Shown here one piece after another: positions 46,335-54,523 of a stretch of DNA of 64,000 nt (its first letter is position 1; each line of letters begins with the position of its first letter). Below the pieces are notes generated by a model. That model worked only from the letters and a program-made list of their open reading frames with translations. It was not told the origin of the DNA and did no database searches. The stretch is from Orbaceae bacterium lpD04 (GTDB lineage Bacteria; Pseudomonadota; Gammaproteobacteria; Enterobacterales; Orbaceae): NCBI GenBank assembly GCA_036251935.1, contig CP133967.1:691488-755487 (forward strand), read 5' to 3'. The position numbers and the translations under genes are program-made.

Positions 46335-47408
46335 ATGACCAGTAAAAAGAATCAAGAAATAAAAATAAATGATCTAATTTTAATTAATGATGATTGCCTT
46401 AATGTTCTAAAAAGCTTACCTGATAATCATATTGACCTTATTTTAACCGATCCGCCATATTTTAAAGTTAAATCTAATAGTTGGGACAATCAATGGCAGA
46501 CGGAGGCTGATTACCTAGCATGGCTAGATGATATTTTTGCGGAATTTTGGCGAGTATTAAAGCCAAATGGTTCGTTGTATTGTTTTTGCGGCTCTAGGTT
46601 GTCTGCTGAAACAGAACTTCTCGTAAAGCAACGCTTTAACGTTCTTAATCATATTGTTTGGTCTAAACCTAACGGGCCATGGTTGAGACAACATAAAGAA
46701 TCATTAAGATCTTACTTTCCTGCCTCAGAACGCATTATTTTTGCTGAGCATTATAACGCCGAAGGGAAATTCAAAGGTCAGTCTGGTTATGCTGTTAAAT
46801 GTAGCGAATTAAGACAATCTTTGTTTGCCCCTTTAATAGAATATTTTAAATCAGCTAGAGAATTATTGGGTATATCTGCAGCAGATATTAACATAGCAAC
46901 TGGTACACAAATGTGTAGTCACTGGTTTAGTTATAGCCAATGGCAATTACCAAGTGAAAAACAATATGCAGACCTACAAAGCTTATTTAATCGTGTAGCA
47001 AAAGAAAAGGGTATAGCTAATCCACTGATGCATGATCATAACGTATTAGCTGATGAATATTCACTTTTGCATAAAAACTATCAGATCTTATCTCTGCAAT
47101 ATGATGATTTAAAAGCCCAATACGAATTATTAAGACGGCCATTCCTTGTTAGTAAAAAAGTACCTTATATCGATGTATGGACTTATGCTCCTGTTCCTTA
47201 CTACAAAGGAAAACACCCATGTGAAAAGCCAGCGGCTATGTTAGAGGATGTGATTAATGCAAGTTCTCGACCAGGTGATATTGTCGCAGATTTTTTTATG
47301 GGTTCAGGATCAACATTAAAGGCCGCTAAGAAATTAGGACGAAAAGGGATCGGTGTTGAATTTGAAGAAGAATGTTTTATGAAAACTGTTTCAGAATTAA
47401 CTGACTGA
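46335..47408 (+). CDS. Orphan beta-class DNA methyltransferase
   Basis: 357 residues. The catalytic DPPY motif is early (LILTDPPYFKVKSNSWDNQW) and the AdoMet-binding FxGxGST motif is late (DFFMGSGSTLKAAKKLGRKGIGVE), the order of beta-class N6-adenine or N4-cytosine enzymes. A variable central region (about 150-250) would set specificity. No restriction endonuclease is beside it. It heads the late operon. Confidence 0.87.
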   Translation: MTSKKNQEIKINDLILINDDCLNVLKSLPDNHIDLILTDPPYFKVKSNSWDNQWQTEADYLAWLDDIFAEFWRVLKPNGSLYCFCGSRLSAETELLVKQRFNVLNHIVWSKPNGPWLRQHKESLRSYFPASERIIFAEHYNAEGKFKGQSGYAVKCSELRQSLFAPLIEYFKSARELLGISAADINIATGTQMCSHWFSYSQWQLPSEKQYADLQSLFNRVAKEKGIANPLMHDHNVLADEYSLLHKNYQILSLQYDDLKAQYELLRRPFLVSKKVPYIDVWTYAPVPYYKGKHPCEKPAAMLEDVINASSRPGDIVADFFMGSGSTLKAAKKLGRKGIGVEFEEECFMKTVSELTD

Positions 47409-47461
47409 TGGCTAGATAGGGCTTAGGTCTTTTACTAACTTAAGCCCACAAGGGCGCAATT

Positions 47462-47701
47462 ATGAAGATTGATAGAATGGATAAATTCACATCTCACATT
47501 TCTTATGCATGGTGTAGCCTTTTCGCAACATTCGGTGCGCTGTCCCGTGATGAATGGGCTTTTCTTATTGGTGTCGGCACAGCACTTTTAACGTGTGCTA
47601 TTAACTGGTGGTATAAGCGCCGCGATGCAATACATAAAGAGAAAGTAAGAGAGCGATACTATGCAGCACATAAAAAAGATAGCGAAAACTGCGATCTGTA
47701 G
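47462..47701 (+). CDS. Class II holin (phage 21 S-like)
   Basis: 79 residues with two hydrophobic segments (about 15-28 and 33-50) and a charged C-terminus. The N-terminus MDKFTSHISYAW and the WAFLIGVGTALLTCAINWWYKRR segment match the phage 21-type holin/pinholin family. ATG 47462 or 47480 may both be used, as dual starts are common in holins. It overlaps the endolysin gene by 41 nt. Confidence 0.82.
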   Translation: MKIDRMDKFTSHISYAWCSLFATFGALSRDEWAFLIGVGTALLTCAINWWYKRRDAIHKEKVRERYYAAHKKDSENCDL

Positions 47702-48185
47702 TGTTTTAGTAATAATTGGTATTGTAACCAGTGACTATGCTGATGAAATCAGAACAAGTAAAGCTGGCTTAGAGATAATGGGTAATGCAGAAGCTTGTAG
47801 AAATGAGCCTTATTATTGCCCTGCTAATATTCTAACGGTCGGTATTGGTTCAACTACTGGCGAAATTGAACAACGGAAATACTCAGATGCTGAAATAGCG
47901 CGGCGCTGGGTTGGTGATATCAAAAGCGCTGAACAATGCGTTAACCGGTTCGCTAATGGTTTTCATCTGCCGCAATCAGTATTTGATGCGACTGTTTCAA
48001 TCACATTCAATGTTGGCTGCTCAAAGATGAAAAGCTCAACGATGTATCAATATCTTAATACTGGTAACTATCAAGCAGCTTGTAACGAATTGCCACGTTG
48101 GAATAAAGCAAATGGTAAAGTATTAAATGGCCTAGTTACTCGTCGTGAAAAAGAGCGTGCATTATGTCTGTCAAACTTAAATTAA
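47661..48185 (+). CDS. Endolysin, GH24 lysozyme with SAR signal
   Basis: 174 residues. An N-terminal hydrophobic stretch of weak character (about 8-24) is a likely signal-anchor-release segment, in keeping with a pinholin partner. The catalytic part has GNAEACRNEPYYCPANILTV with the Glu, then GIGSTTGE, and FNVGCSKMKSSTMYQYLN and TRREKERALCL. It degrades peptidoglycan at lysis. Confidence 0.9.
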   Translation: MQHIKKIAKTAICSVLVIIGIVTSDYADEIRTSKAGLEIMGNAEACRNEPYYCPANILTVGIGSTTGEIEQRKYSDAEIARRWVGDIKSAEQCVNRFANGFHLPQSVFDATVSITFNVGCSKMKSSTMYQYLNTGNYQAACNELPRWNKANGKVLNGLVTRREKERALCLSNLN

Positions 48186-48616
48186 TAATAGCCATAATGG
48201 TTATTGCTGCGCTTGGGGCCTTGATAGCGATTTTTATTGATATCAATAACACATATACGAAGCTTGGGGTTATAGAAGTTGAGTTATCACAAGTTAAAGA
48301 CGAATTTAAGCAGTATCAAAAATTAGTTTTAAAAGTTAACGAGATAGATAGTAAATTCACTCAGGAACTTACTCATGCAAAAGCTGAAAACAATAAGTTT
48401 TATAACAATGTTATCAATGGGCTTGGTCGGTTGCAGCTCAACATCGATAAAGCCGCAAAGCCCACCACCACCAACTTGGATGATGCAAAAGCCTGCGAAC
48501 TCACTGGAGAAGCTCGACAAAATTATTATTTACTCCGAGACGACATTATAACGAAAGATAATCAAATTTTAGGCTTGCAAGAATATATTAAGAATGTTTG
48601 CTTAATTGAGCAATAA
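48164..48616 (+). CDS. Rz: Rz-like i-spanin
   Basis: 150 residues: an N-terminal TM helix (about 5-26), then a long periplasmic coiled coil with Cys residues. It overlaps the endolysin by 22 nt. Inner-membrane spanins link to Rz1 and fuse inner and outer membranes in the last lysis step. The embedded Rz1 frame supports the call. Confidence 0.85.
   Translation: MSVKLKLIIAIMVIAALGALIAIFIDINNTYTKLGVIEVELSQVKDEFKQYQKLVLKVNEIDSKFTQELTHAKAENNKFYNNVINGLGRLQLNIDKAAKPTTTNLDDAKACELTGEARQNYYLLRDDIITKDNQILGLQEYIKNVCLIEQ
48375..48551 (+). CDS. Rz1: Rz1-like o-spanin lipoprotein, embedded in Rz
   Basis: 58 residues wholly inside Rz in another frame. It begins MQKLKTISFITMLSMG, has the lipobox LVGC (Cys 20) and a Pro-rich stretch SPPPPTW just after, classic for Rz1. 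The mature outer-membrane lipoprotein would be 39 residues. Confidence 0.85.
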   Translation: MQKLKTISFITMLSMGLVGCSSTSIKPQSPPPPTWMMQKPANSLEKLDKIIIYSETTL

Positions 48617-48628
48617 GAGAGATTAATA

Positions 48629-48748
48629 ATGGGAAGAATACCAAATATTAGCGGTTTAGTAATATTCCTCACCATTCTTGCAGTATTTGGATTATGGAAA
48701 GTTATAGGTTTATTAATTTGGCTATTTGGTCACCTGACTTGGGTTTAG
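48629..48748 (+). CDS. 39-aa single-span membrane protein
   Basis: ATG 48629, 12 nt after the Rz stop; the product starts MGRIPNISGLVIFLTILAV and is one long hydrophobic helix with WLFGHLTWV at the end. Small membrane proteins often accompany lysis cassettes. The ribosome site is modest (AAGAGAG). Confidence 0.45.
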   Translation: MGRIPNISGLVIFLTILAVFGLWKVIGLLIWLFGHLTWV

Positions 48749-48823
48749 CTATAAGGGATTTAAATAAATGACAGACAAATCCGACGACTTAATAACTGAT
48801 GGTTGGAACGGTAACTAAATAAC

Positions 48824-48898
48824 GCCAGTAGCTAATCTGCCACAACCACTCACCACATCGACTACCTTAGTCACCTAGTAATGTGGCGTGCTACTGGC
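48824..48898 (+). other. Nested stem-loop after the lysis genes
   Basis: GCCAGTAGC (48824-48832) pairs with GCTACTGGC (48890-48898). Inside, GCCACA (about 48839) pairs with TGTGGC (about 48882). TATTTTGG follows. It may be a partial terminator or a structured RNA. Between 48899 and 49041 I see nothing more. Confidence 0.5.
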
Positions 48899-49041
48899 TA
48901 TTTTGGTTAAATATTCACAATAACCGCATAAAGTATAAATATTACCCGGGTGAGTAAAAAAATATCATGCATATCTATTCAAAACACATAAAACGCTACC
49001 CATAAACCATAATTGTAAAGATAATTGGTTAAGGTGAAATA

Positions 49042-49215
49042 ATGAATGAATGTTCTTTTTGCGGTAGGAGTGCCACACTCACTAAAACAAGTGGTGGATT
49101 TTCAAAAACAACATATCGCATAATTTGCAAACACTGCAAGATAGCAACTGATAAAGTTGATTATGCACCAGAGGCCGTTAAGATTTGGAATAACACCATC
49201 GGCCGTAAATTATAA
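49042..49215 (+). CDS. Lar-like small zinc-ribbon protein
   Basis: 57 residues starting MNECSFCGRSATL, then YRIICKHCKIATD and EAVKIWNNTIG. The CxxC...CxxC ribbon followed by EA-x-x-x-WN is the pattern of the Lar (restriction alleviation) family. AAGGTG lies 8 nt upstream. It may help the phage against type I restriction; that is inferred from the family. Confidence 0.65.
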   Translation: MNECSFCGRSATLTKTSGGFSKTTYRIICKHCKIATDKVDYAPEAVKIWNNTIGRKL

Positions 49216-49225
49216 ACCAATCATT

Positions 49226-49243
49226 AACCGCTTAATTGCGGTT
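49226..49243. terminator. Hairpin after the Lar-like gene
   Basis: AACCGC and GCGGTT pair around TTAATT, followed by ATTTATTT. It overlaps the end of the convergent minus-strand gene and may serve both. Confidence 0.45.
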
Positions 49244-49459
49244 ATTTATTTGATTCATCATCCATAATGGCATTAACAATCCAAGTAATACTACAATCCC
49301 CGTAATTAAAGCGGCTTCTAACAATAGACAAAATTGTGCTATTTTATCGTAATAATAAGAATCAAACGAAAAATAAATAATAATCAAAATACCGTTAACT
49401 AACGCTACTAATGAGCAAATAATTGTAATTATAGATAATATTTTTATAAGTAAACGCAT
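49232..49459 (-). CDS. Small two-TM protein on the opposite strand
   Basis: 75 residues with two long hydrophobic segments (about 4-30 and 42-67). It is antisense to the late operon, so it would be expressed independently, most likely in the lysogen. A candidate exclusion or moron protein; no family recognised. Confidence 0.5.
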   Translation of the reverse strand: MRLLIKILSIITIICSLVALVNGILIIIYFSFDSYYYDKIAQFCLLLEAALITGIVVLLGLLMPLWMMNQINNRN

Positions 49460-49637
49460 ATTAATATTCCAATAGTAAAAAAATGATTATCTACTATATA
49501 TAAATTTTTAACAAGCCGGCGAAAGTCGGTTTTTTTTGCATCTAAATAAAAGACTGTCAGCCAATCTAATTAAATTTTTAAATAATCATTCGCGATAAAT
49601 ATCCATAAGACCATAATTAACTAAATAGGAAAACATA
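49460..49637. terminator. T-run hairpin between late segments
   Basis: In this gap AAGCCG and CGGTTTTTTTT (about 49513-49537) form a short stem with a strong T-run on the plus strand. The rest is plain AT-rich sequence. Confidence 0.4.
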
Positions 49638-49760
49638 ATGCAATGTCGTTATAAAGGCTGTATTGCACATACAAGCTATTCAAGTGGTTATTGTAATAAG
49701 CACGCCAGAATAGGCTATCTATTAAACAAGTCTAATCGAAAGAAAAGATATTATTCATAA
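49638..49760 (+). CDS. 40-aa zinc-binding head-like small protein
   Basis: Starts MQCRYKGCIAHTSYSSGYCN and ends RKKRYYS. Its C-x4-C...C-x2-H pattern matches the N-terminal head of the HNH protein 250 bp downstream (CRKIGCAKTTTDTTGYCAEH). It could be a truncated paralogue or a free-standing zinc-finger regulator. The ribosome site is AGGAAAAC. Confidence 0.5.
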   Translation: MQCRYKGCIAHTSYSSGYCNKHARIGYLLNKSNRKKRYYS

Positions 49761-49788
49761 TGTTTATCTCAATTAGGAAGAAGTAATT

Positions 49789-50034
49789 ATGTATCGAGAG
49801 CAAATACAACAATTTCACGCTGATCTAAGTAAGCGCCGCATTAGTGGTGATATACAGAACAATGAACTTATCTATTGCGGTGGTAAGGTAAAGGTAAGGG
49901 CTTTGATTAATGGTGAGTGGAAAGAAGTAACAATGAGTCCTGAAACTGATAACACCTCAGCTATCACCAAGCTCACTAAGATAATTAATAAAAAGGTGAA
50001 AGAAAGTGCCACCAAGAATACCAAAAGCATGTAG
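49789..50034 (+). CDS. Hypothetical late-operon protein
   Basis: 81 residues, behind AGGAAG. IYCGGKVKVRALINGEWKEVTMS suggests a small beta domain. It overlaps the HNH gene by 29 nt. Function unknown. Confidence 0.55.
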   Translation: MYREQIQQFHADLSKRRISGDIQNNELIYCGGKVKVRALINGEWKEVTMSPETDNTSAITKLTKIINKKVKESATKNTKSM

Positions 50035-50377
50035 AAAGATTGGATGCGCCAAGACGACTACAGATACAACCGGTTACTGTGCTGAACATACAAAGACTGA
50101 GAACACATGGTCTAAGTATCAAAACGGTAAAAGCAGGCATCAAAGAGGTTATGGTACCGCATGGGATAAGTTACGAGGAAGAATACTAAAGCGTGATAAG
50201 TATCTATGCCAGTGTGAAGAATGTAAAAGATTCCATTTCATTAAACCAGCTACAGAAGTAGACCACATTATACCCAAAGCTCACGGTGGTAATGATTCAT
50301 TATCTAACTTACGAGCAATAAATAAAGAATGTCACAAGAGAAAAACAGCAAGAGAACGATTAAATGGGAGGGGGTAG
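50006..50377 (+). CDS. Phage HNH endonuclease
   Basis: 123 residues from GTG 50006 behind AAAGGTG. A zinc head CRKIGCAKTTTDTTGYCAEH is followed by the phage HNH domain: RGYGTAWDKLRGRILKRD, CQCEEC, ATEVDHIIPKAHGGNDSLSNL, CHKRKTARE. HNH genes next to terminase help DNA cleavage and packaging in HK97-type phages. Confidence 0.9.
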   Translation: MPPRIPKACRKIGCAKTTTDTTGYCAEHTKTENTWSKYQNGKSRHQRGYGTAWDKLRGRILKRDKYLCQCEECKRFHFIKPATEVDHIIPKAHGGNDSLSNLRAINKECHKRKTARERLNGRG

Positions 50378-50492
50378 GTAAATCCCTACAGAATCAACGC
50401 CTTAGTACCGTCGGCATACCTCTTTTTACACCACCGCAAGTTGTAAACCTTTTTTAGGGTTCGGATTACTCAAAATCTAGGAGAATTTAATA
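50378..50492. other. Short gap before terminase
   Basis: 115 bp without a gene. The cos or pac site could lie here or nearby, but I see no diagnostic element. Confidence 0.3.
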
Positions 50493-50954
50493 ATGCCGGG
50501 ACCAGCAAAAACGCCCACGCATATTAATAATCTTAAGGGTAACCCTGGTAAGCGTGGAAAAAATAAAAATGAGCCTCAACCCAAAAAAGCGATCCCTAAT
50601 GCACCACGTCATTTAAAAAAACTACCTAAATATTGGTTTAATGTGATCGCTGATGAACTAGATTGTATCGGTGTATTAACAAAAATTGATGGCAAAGCTC
50701 TCGAGTTGCTCGTCGAAGCTTACGCAGAATATCGCCATCACTGTGGTGTATTAGATAAAGAAGATTATACCTATAGAACAAGTGAGGGATTAATTAAGGC
50801 ACATCCTGCAGCTGCAATGAAAGCTGATGCATGGAAGCGAATTAAAACAATGTTAGCTGAATTTGGTATGACTCCATCAAGTCGCTCAAAGGTTAGTGTA
50901 ACAAATAAAGATGAATTCGATCCATTAGAAGAGTTTTTGAAAGGACGCAAATAA
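50493..50954 (+). CDS. terS: Terminase small subunit, P27 family
   Basis: 153 residues. The family start MPGPAKTPTHINNLKGNPGKRGKN and NAPRHLKKLPKYWFNVIADEL, plus a C-terminal FDPLEEFLKGRK, identify P27-type TerS, which recognises phage DNA for packaging. The stop overlaps the TerL start (TAATG). Confidence 0.92.
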   Translation: MPGPAKTPTHINNLKGNPGKRGKNKNEPQPKKAIPNAPRHLKKLPKYWFNVIADELDCIGVLTKIDGKALELLVEAYAEYRHHCGVLDKEDYTYRTSEGLIKAHPAAAMKADAWKRIKTMLAEFGMTPSSRSKVSVTNKDEFDPLEEFLKGRK

Positions 50955-52684
50955 TGGCAAAAGTACAACAAGGTATTGATTATGCAAAGTCAGTAGTTAA
51001 TGGCGATATTGTTGCTGGAAGATTAACAATATTAGCTTGCCAGCGATTTTTAGATGATTTAGAGCATGGCGAAAAGCGAGGTGTTTATTTTAATCATAAC
51101 CGAGCGCAGCACATCTTAGATTTTTACAAATTTATACCACATGTTAAAGGCGATCTCGCTGGCAAAATAGTTGTTTTAATGGACTGGCATATATTTATCC
51201 TGATCAATCTATTTGGTTTTGTTGTTCCATTGGTTGATGAATTAACGGGTAAGCCGAAGCTAGATGATAACGGCAAGCCTCGTTTTGTCCGGCGGTTTAG
51301 GACGGCTTACAACGAAGTGGCCAGAAAGAACGCTAAAAGTTTTATTGCGTCAGGTATTGGCTTGTATATGGTTGGCGCTGATGGTGAGGGCGGCGCAGAG
51401 GTTTATAGCGCGGCTACAACTCGTGATCAGGCTAGAATTGTTTTTGCCGATTCTCAATCAATGATCAGGCAATCTAAAAAAGCACTGGGCCGACTACTTG
51501 ATTTTAATAAGATGGCGATATTTCAACTCAAGACGGGATCTAAGTTTGAGCCGCTTTCTAGTGACGCCAATAGCCTTGATGGTCTAAATATTCATTGTGG
51601 CATCGTTGATGAACTTCATGCACATAAAACTCGAGATGTGTGGGATGTATTAGAGACAGCAACAGGCGCAAGGCTACAATCTCTTATTGCCGCAATAACA
51701 ACTGCTGGAACAAATCAAACGGGTATTTGTTATGAAATAAGAGAGTATGCAACAAAAGTCCTAAGTGGATTAATTGAGGATGACTCATTCTTTGCAATTA
51801 TTTATACGCTTGACGATGACGATGAACCATTTGATGAAAAAAACTGGATTAAAGCGAATCCCGGTCTTGGTATTTGTAAGCGCTATGATGATATGCGTAG
51901 GCTTGCAAAGAAAGCACTAGAGCAAGTTAGTGCAAGAAATAACTTTTTAACTAAGCATTTAAATATTTGGGTAAGTTCAAGTGAAGCTTGGATGGATTCG
52001 ACCAAGTGGGCTAAATGCGAGCCGTTAGATAATCCTGATAAATTAAAAGAATATCCGCTTTGGGTTGGTATGGACCTCGCTAATAAAGTCGATATGTGCG
52101 CGGCCGTTAAATTATGGCTTGCTCATAATGGTGACATTCACGCTGATTTTCGGTTCTGGCTACCAGAGGGGCGATTAAGCGCATGCTCTGAACGAATGGC
52201 TGAATTATATCGTAAATGGTCTGATATGGGGTTCCTTGAACTAACCGATGGCGAAGTGGTTGATCACCTTTTAATTAAAGAAGAAATTGGAACATGGGTA
52301 CAAGGTGAAAACCTACGCGAGATAGCATATGACCCGTGGAGCGCAACGCAGTTTGCAAGGGCTTTAAATGAAGATGGTTTTCCGTTGGTTGAGGTGCCAC
52401 AAACCGTTAAAAATCTATCCGAAGCCATGAAAATGGCAGAGGCATACACTTATTCCGGGCGGCTTCACCATAATAATAATCCGATCATGAACTGGATGAT
52501 GTCAAATGTGCTCGTTAAACCAGACAAAAACGACAATATATTCCCGAATAAATCATCAAATGAAAGCAAAATTGATGGTCCCGTCGCTATGTTTACCGGG
52601 TTAAGTCGATTAATTGTGAATGGTGGTGAACTTGATACAAAGCTATCTGATCACATCGAGAAGGTAGGATTAAGGACATTATAA
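50954..52684 (+). CDS. terL: Terminase large subunit (HK97-type)
   Basis: 576 residues. The ATPase has a Walker-A-like VARKNAKSF and Walker B HCGIVDELHAH. The C-terminal RNase-H-fold nuclease has its first acidic motif in WVGMDLANKVDM and later acidic residues in IAYDPWSATQFA. It cuts and pumps DNA through the portal. Confidence 0.95.
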   Translation: MAKVQQGIDYAKSVVNGDIVAGRLTILACQRFLDDLEHGEKRGVYFNHNRAQHILDFYKFIPHVKGDLAGKIVVLMDWHIFILINLFGFVVPLVDELTGKPKLDDNGKPRFVRRFRTAYNEVARKNAKSFIASGIGLYMVGADGEGGAEVYSAATTRDQARIVFADSQSMIRQSKKALGRLLDFNKMAIFQLKTGSKFEPLSSDANSLDGLNIHCGIVDELHAHKTRDVWDVLETATGARLQSLIAAITTAGTNQTGICYEIREYATKVLSGLIEDDSFFAIIYTLDDDDEPFDEKNWIKANPGLGICKRYDDMRRLAKKALEQVSARNNFLTKHLNIWVSSSEAWMDSTKWAKCEPLDNPDKLKEYPLWVGMDLANKVDMCAAVKLWLAHNGDIHADFRFWLPEGRLSACSERMAELYRKWSDMGFLELTDGEVVDHLLIKEEIGTWVQGENLREIAYDPWSATQFARALNEDGFPLVEVPQTVKNLSEAMKMAEAYTYSGRLHHNNNPIMNWMMSNVLVKPDKNDNIFPNKSSNESKIDGPVAMFTGLSRLIVNGGELDTKLSDHIEKVGLRTL

Positions 52685-53883
52685 TGAAATTATTTAACTT
52701 TCTAAAGAAAAGTAAGCCACAAGATGAGAATACACCACCACCATATTATGATTATATTCGTAACGGATCTCAAACTGGCTTATCTGTAAGCCCAAATAAC
52801 GCCATGACATTAACGGGTGTATTTAGTTGTGTTAGGGTTTTAGCTGAATCGGTTGGCATGTTACCTTGTTTTTTATATGAAGATACGGGAAGTGAGAGAA
52901 AAAAAGCAATAAGAGACGATTTATATAAACTCCTCTATATTGCGCCAAATGATTACATGACCCCACAAGAGTTTTGGGAATGTATTATGACTAATCTTTG
53001 TTTGCGCGGCAATTTCTATGCATATAAAGTTAAGATAAACGGTAAAGTAAAAGAGTTGTTACCGCTTGATGCAGGAGCGGTTTTTGCCAAGTTAGATAAT
53101 AACTGGCAGCCAGTTTATCAAGTCACTTTCCCCGATGGTAATAGTCAATTTTTAACTCAAGATGATATCTGGCATGTACGAATTTTCACAAAAGATTCGT
53201 TCTTGGGCATTAGCCCGATAACCCAAGCAAGAAAAGCTGCTGAATTAGCAATGGCAACAGAGCAATTCGGCTCAGGTTTATTTGGTAATGGCGCAGTTTC
53301 AAGCGGAGTTTTACAAACAGATCAAACCTTAACAGACGAATCATTTAATCGATTAAAGAAAGAGTTTACAGAAAACCATACAGGATTATCAAATGCGCAC
53401 AAGCCTATGATTTTAGAAATGGGGCTTAAGTGGAATCAAATTAGCATGAGCTCGGAAGATGCGCAGTTCCTTGAAACTCGCAAATTTCAGCTTGAGGAAA
53501 TCTGTCGCATATTTCGCGTACCACTTCACTTGGTACAAAACACGGATAGAGCAACATTCTCAAATATTGAAAACTTGGGTATGGGATTTGTTAACTACTC
53601 ATTGATCCCTTATTTAACGAGGATAGAGCAGCGAATCAACATTGGGCTTGTTGAAAAATCAAAGCAAGGTCGATTTTACGCAAAATTTAATGTCGGTGCG
53701 TTAATGCGCGGTGATATGTCGTCTCGATATAAATCTTATGCAACCGGCATTAACTGGGGAATTTTGTCACCCAATGAATGCCGAGACTTAGAAGATAGAA
53801 ACCCACGCGAGGGCGGTGATGTTTTCTTAACGCCGTTAAATATGACAGCTAATACAGGTAAAGAAGATGAAGAACAAGTTTGA
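52684..53883 (+). CDS. Portal protein, HK97 family
   Basis: 399 residues with portal landmarks: VFSCVRVLAESVGMLPCFLY, NFYAYKVKINGKVKELLPLD, DIWHVRIFTKDSFLGISPI and a C-terminal FRVPLHLVQNTDRATFSNIENLG. It forms the dodecameric ring at one capsid vertex. Its start overlaps the TerL stop by one base, and its end overlaps the protease gene by 17 nt. Confidence 0.94.
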   Translation: MKLFNFLKKSKPQDENTPPPYYDYIRNGSQTGLSVSPNNAMTLTGVFSCVRVLAESVGMLPCFLYEDTGSERKKAIRDDLYKLLYIAPNDYMTPQEFWECIMTNLCLRGNFYAYKVKINGKVKELLPLDAGAVFAKLDNNWQPVYQVTFPDGNSQFLTQDDIWHVRIFTKDSFLGISPITQARKAAELAMATEQFGSGLFGNGAVSSGVLQTDQTLTDESFNRLKKEFTENHTGLSNAHKPMILEMGLKWNQISMSSEDAQFLETRKFQLEEICRIFRVPLHLVQNTDRATFSNIENLGMGFVNYSLIPYLTRIEQRINIGLVEKSKQGRFYAKFNVGALMRGDMSSRYKSYATGINWGILSPNECRDLEDRNPREGGDVFLTPLNMTANTGKEDEEQV

Positions 53884-54520
53884 TATGCCACTAATGGTGA
53901 AGTCAATTAACGATAAGGGTGAGTTTGAGGGCTACGGCTCAGTTTTTGGTGTGAAAGATTCTTATAGTGACATTGTAGTAAAAGGTGCTTTTGAAAAGTC
54001 TTTAGCTTTGTGGCGTGAAAAAGGACGTATGCCGGCTTTACTTTGGCAACATAACATGCAGGAGCCTATTGGTATCTACACCGATATCCAAGAGGATGAA
54101 AATGGCTTAAAAGTATCAGGGAAACTGTTAATTGATGATGACCCTCTTGCTAAACGTGCTTATGCACACATGAAAGCTGGATCATTATCTGGTTTATCAA
54201 TCGGATATCGCTTAAACGATTACGAGTACGATGCTACAAAAGAAGCGTTTATCTTAAAAGAGATAGAGCTATTTGAAATATCACTAGTCACATTTCCGGC
54301 TAATGATGACGCACGTATTAATAACATTAAGTGCGCGTTAGAAAATGGCAATATACCACAACCAAAACTCATTGAACGGGTCCTGCGCGACGTTGGATTG
54401 TCGAGAAATCAGGCAAAAGCGTTTATGTCTGAGGGTTACTCTTCATTAAAACAGCGTGATGCTGATAATGATGCAGAAAACGCAATTATAATTTTAAAAT
54501 CAATTTTTACGGAGAAATAA
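53867..54520 (+). CDS. Prohead protease, HK97 family (S78)
   Basis: 217 residues. The catalytic His lies in LLWQHNMQEPIG and the Ser in GSLSGLSIGYR; VSLVTFPANDDA is also family-typical. It cleaves the capsid delta-domain during maturation. Its C-terminal 50 residues are a helical extension. Confidence 0.93.
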   Translation: MKNKFDMPLMVKSINDKGEFEGYGSVFGVKDSYSDIVVKGAFEKSLALWREKGRMPALLWQHNMQEPIGIYTDIQEDENGLKVSGKLLIDDDPLAKRAYAHMKAGSLSGLSIGYRLNDYEYDATKEAFILKEIELFEISLVTFPANDDARINNIKCALENGNIPQPKLIERVLRDVGLSRNQAKAFMSEGYSSLKQRDADNDAENAIIILKSIFTEK

Positions 54521-54523
54521 ATC

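Noticed and set aside
48768-48818. 16-aa ORF MTDKSDDLITDGWNGN
   Set aside because: No convincing ribosome site and too short to support; it may only be a spacer.
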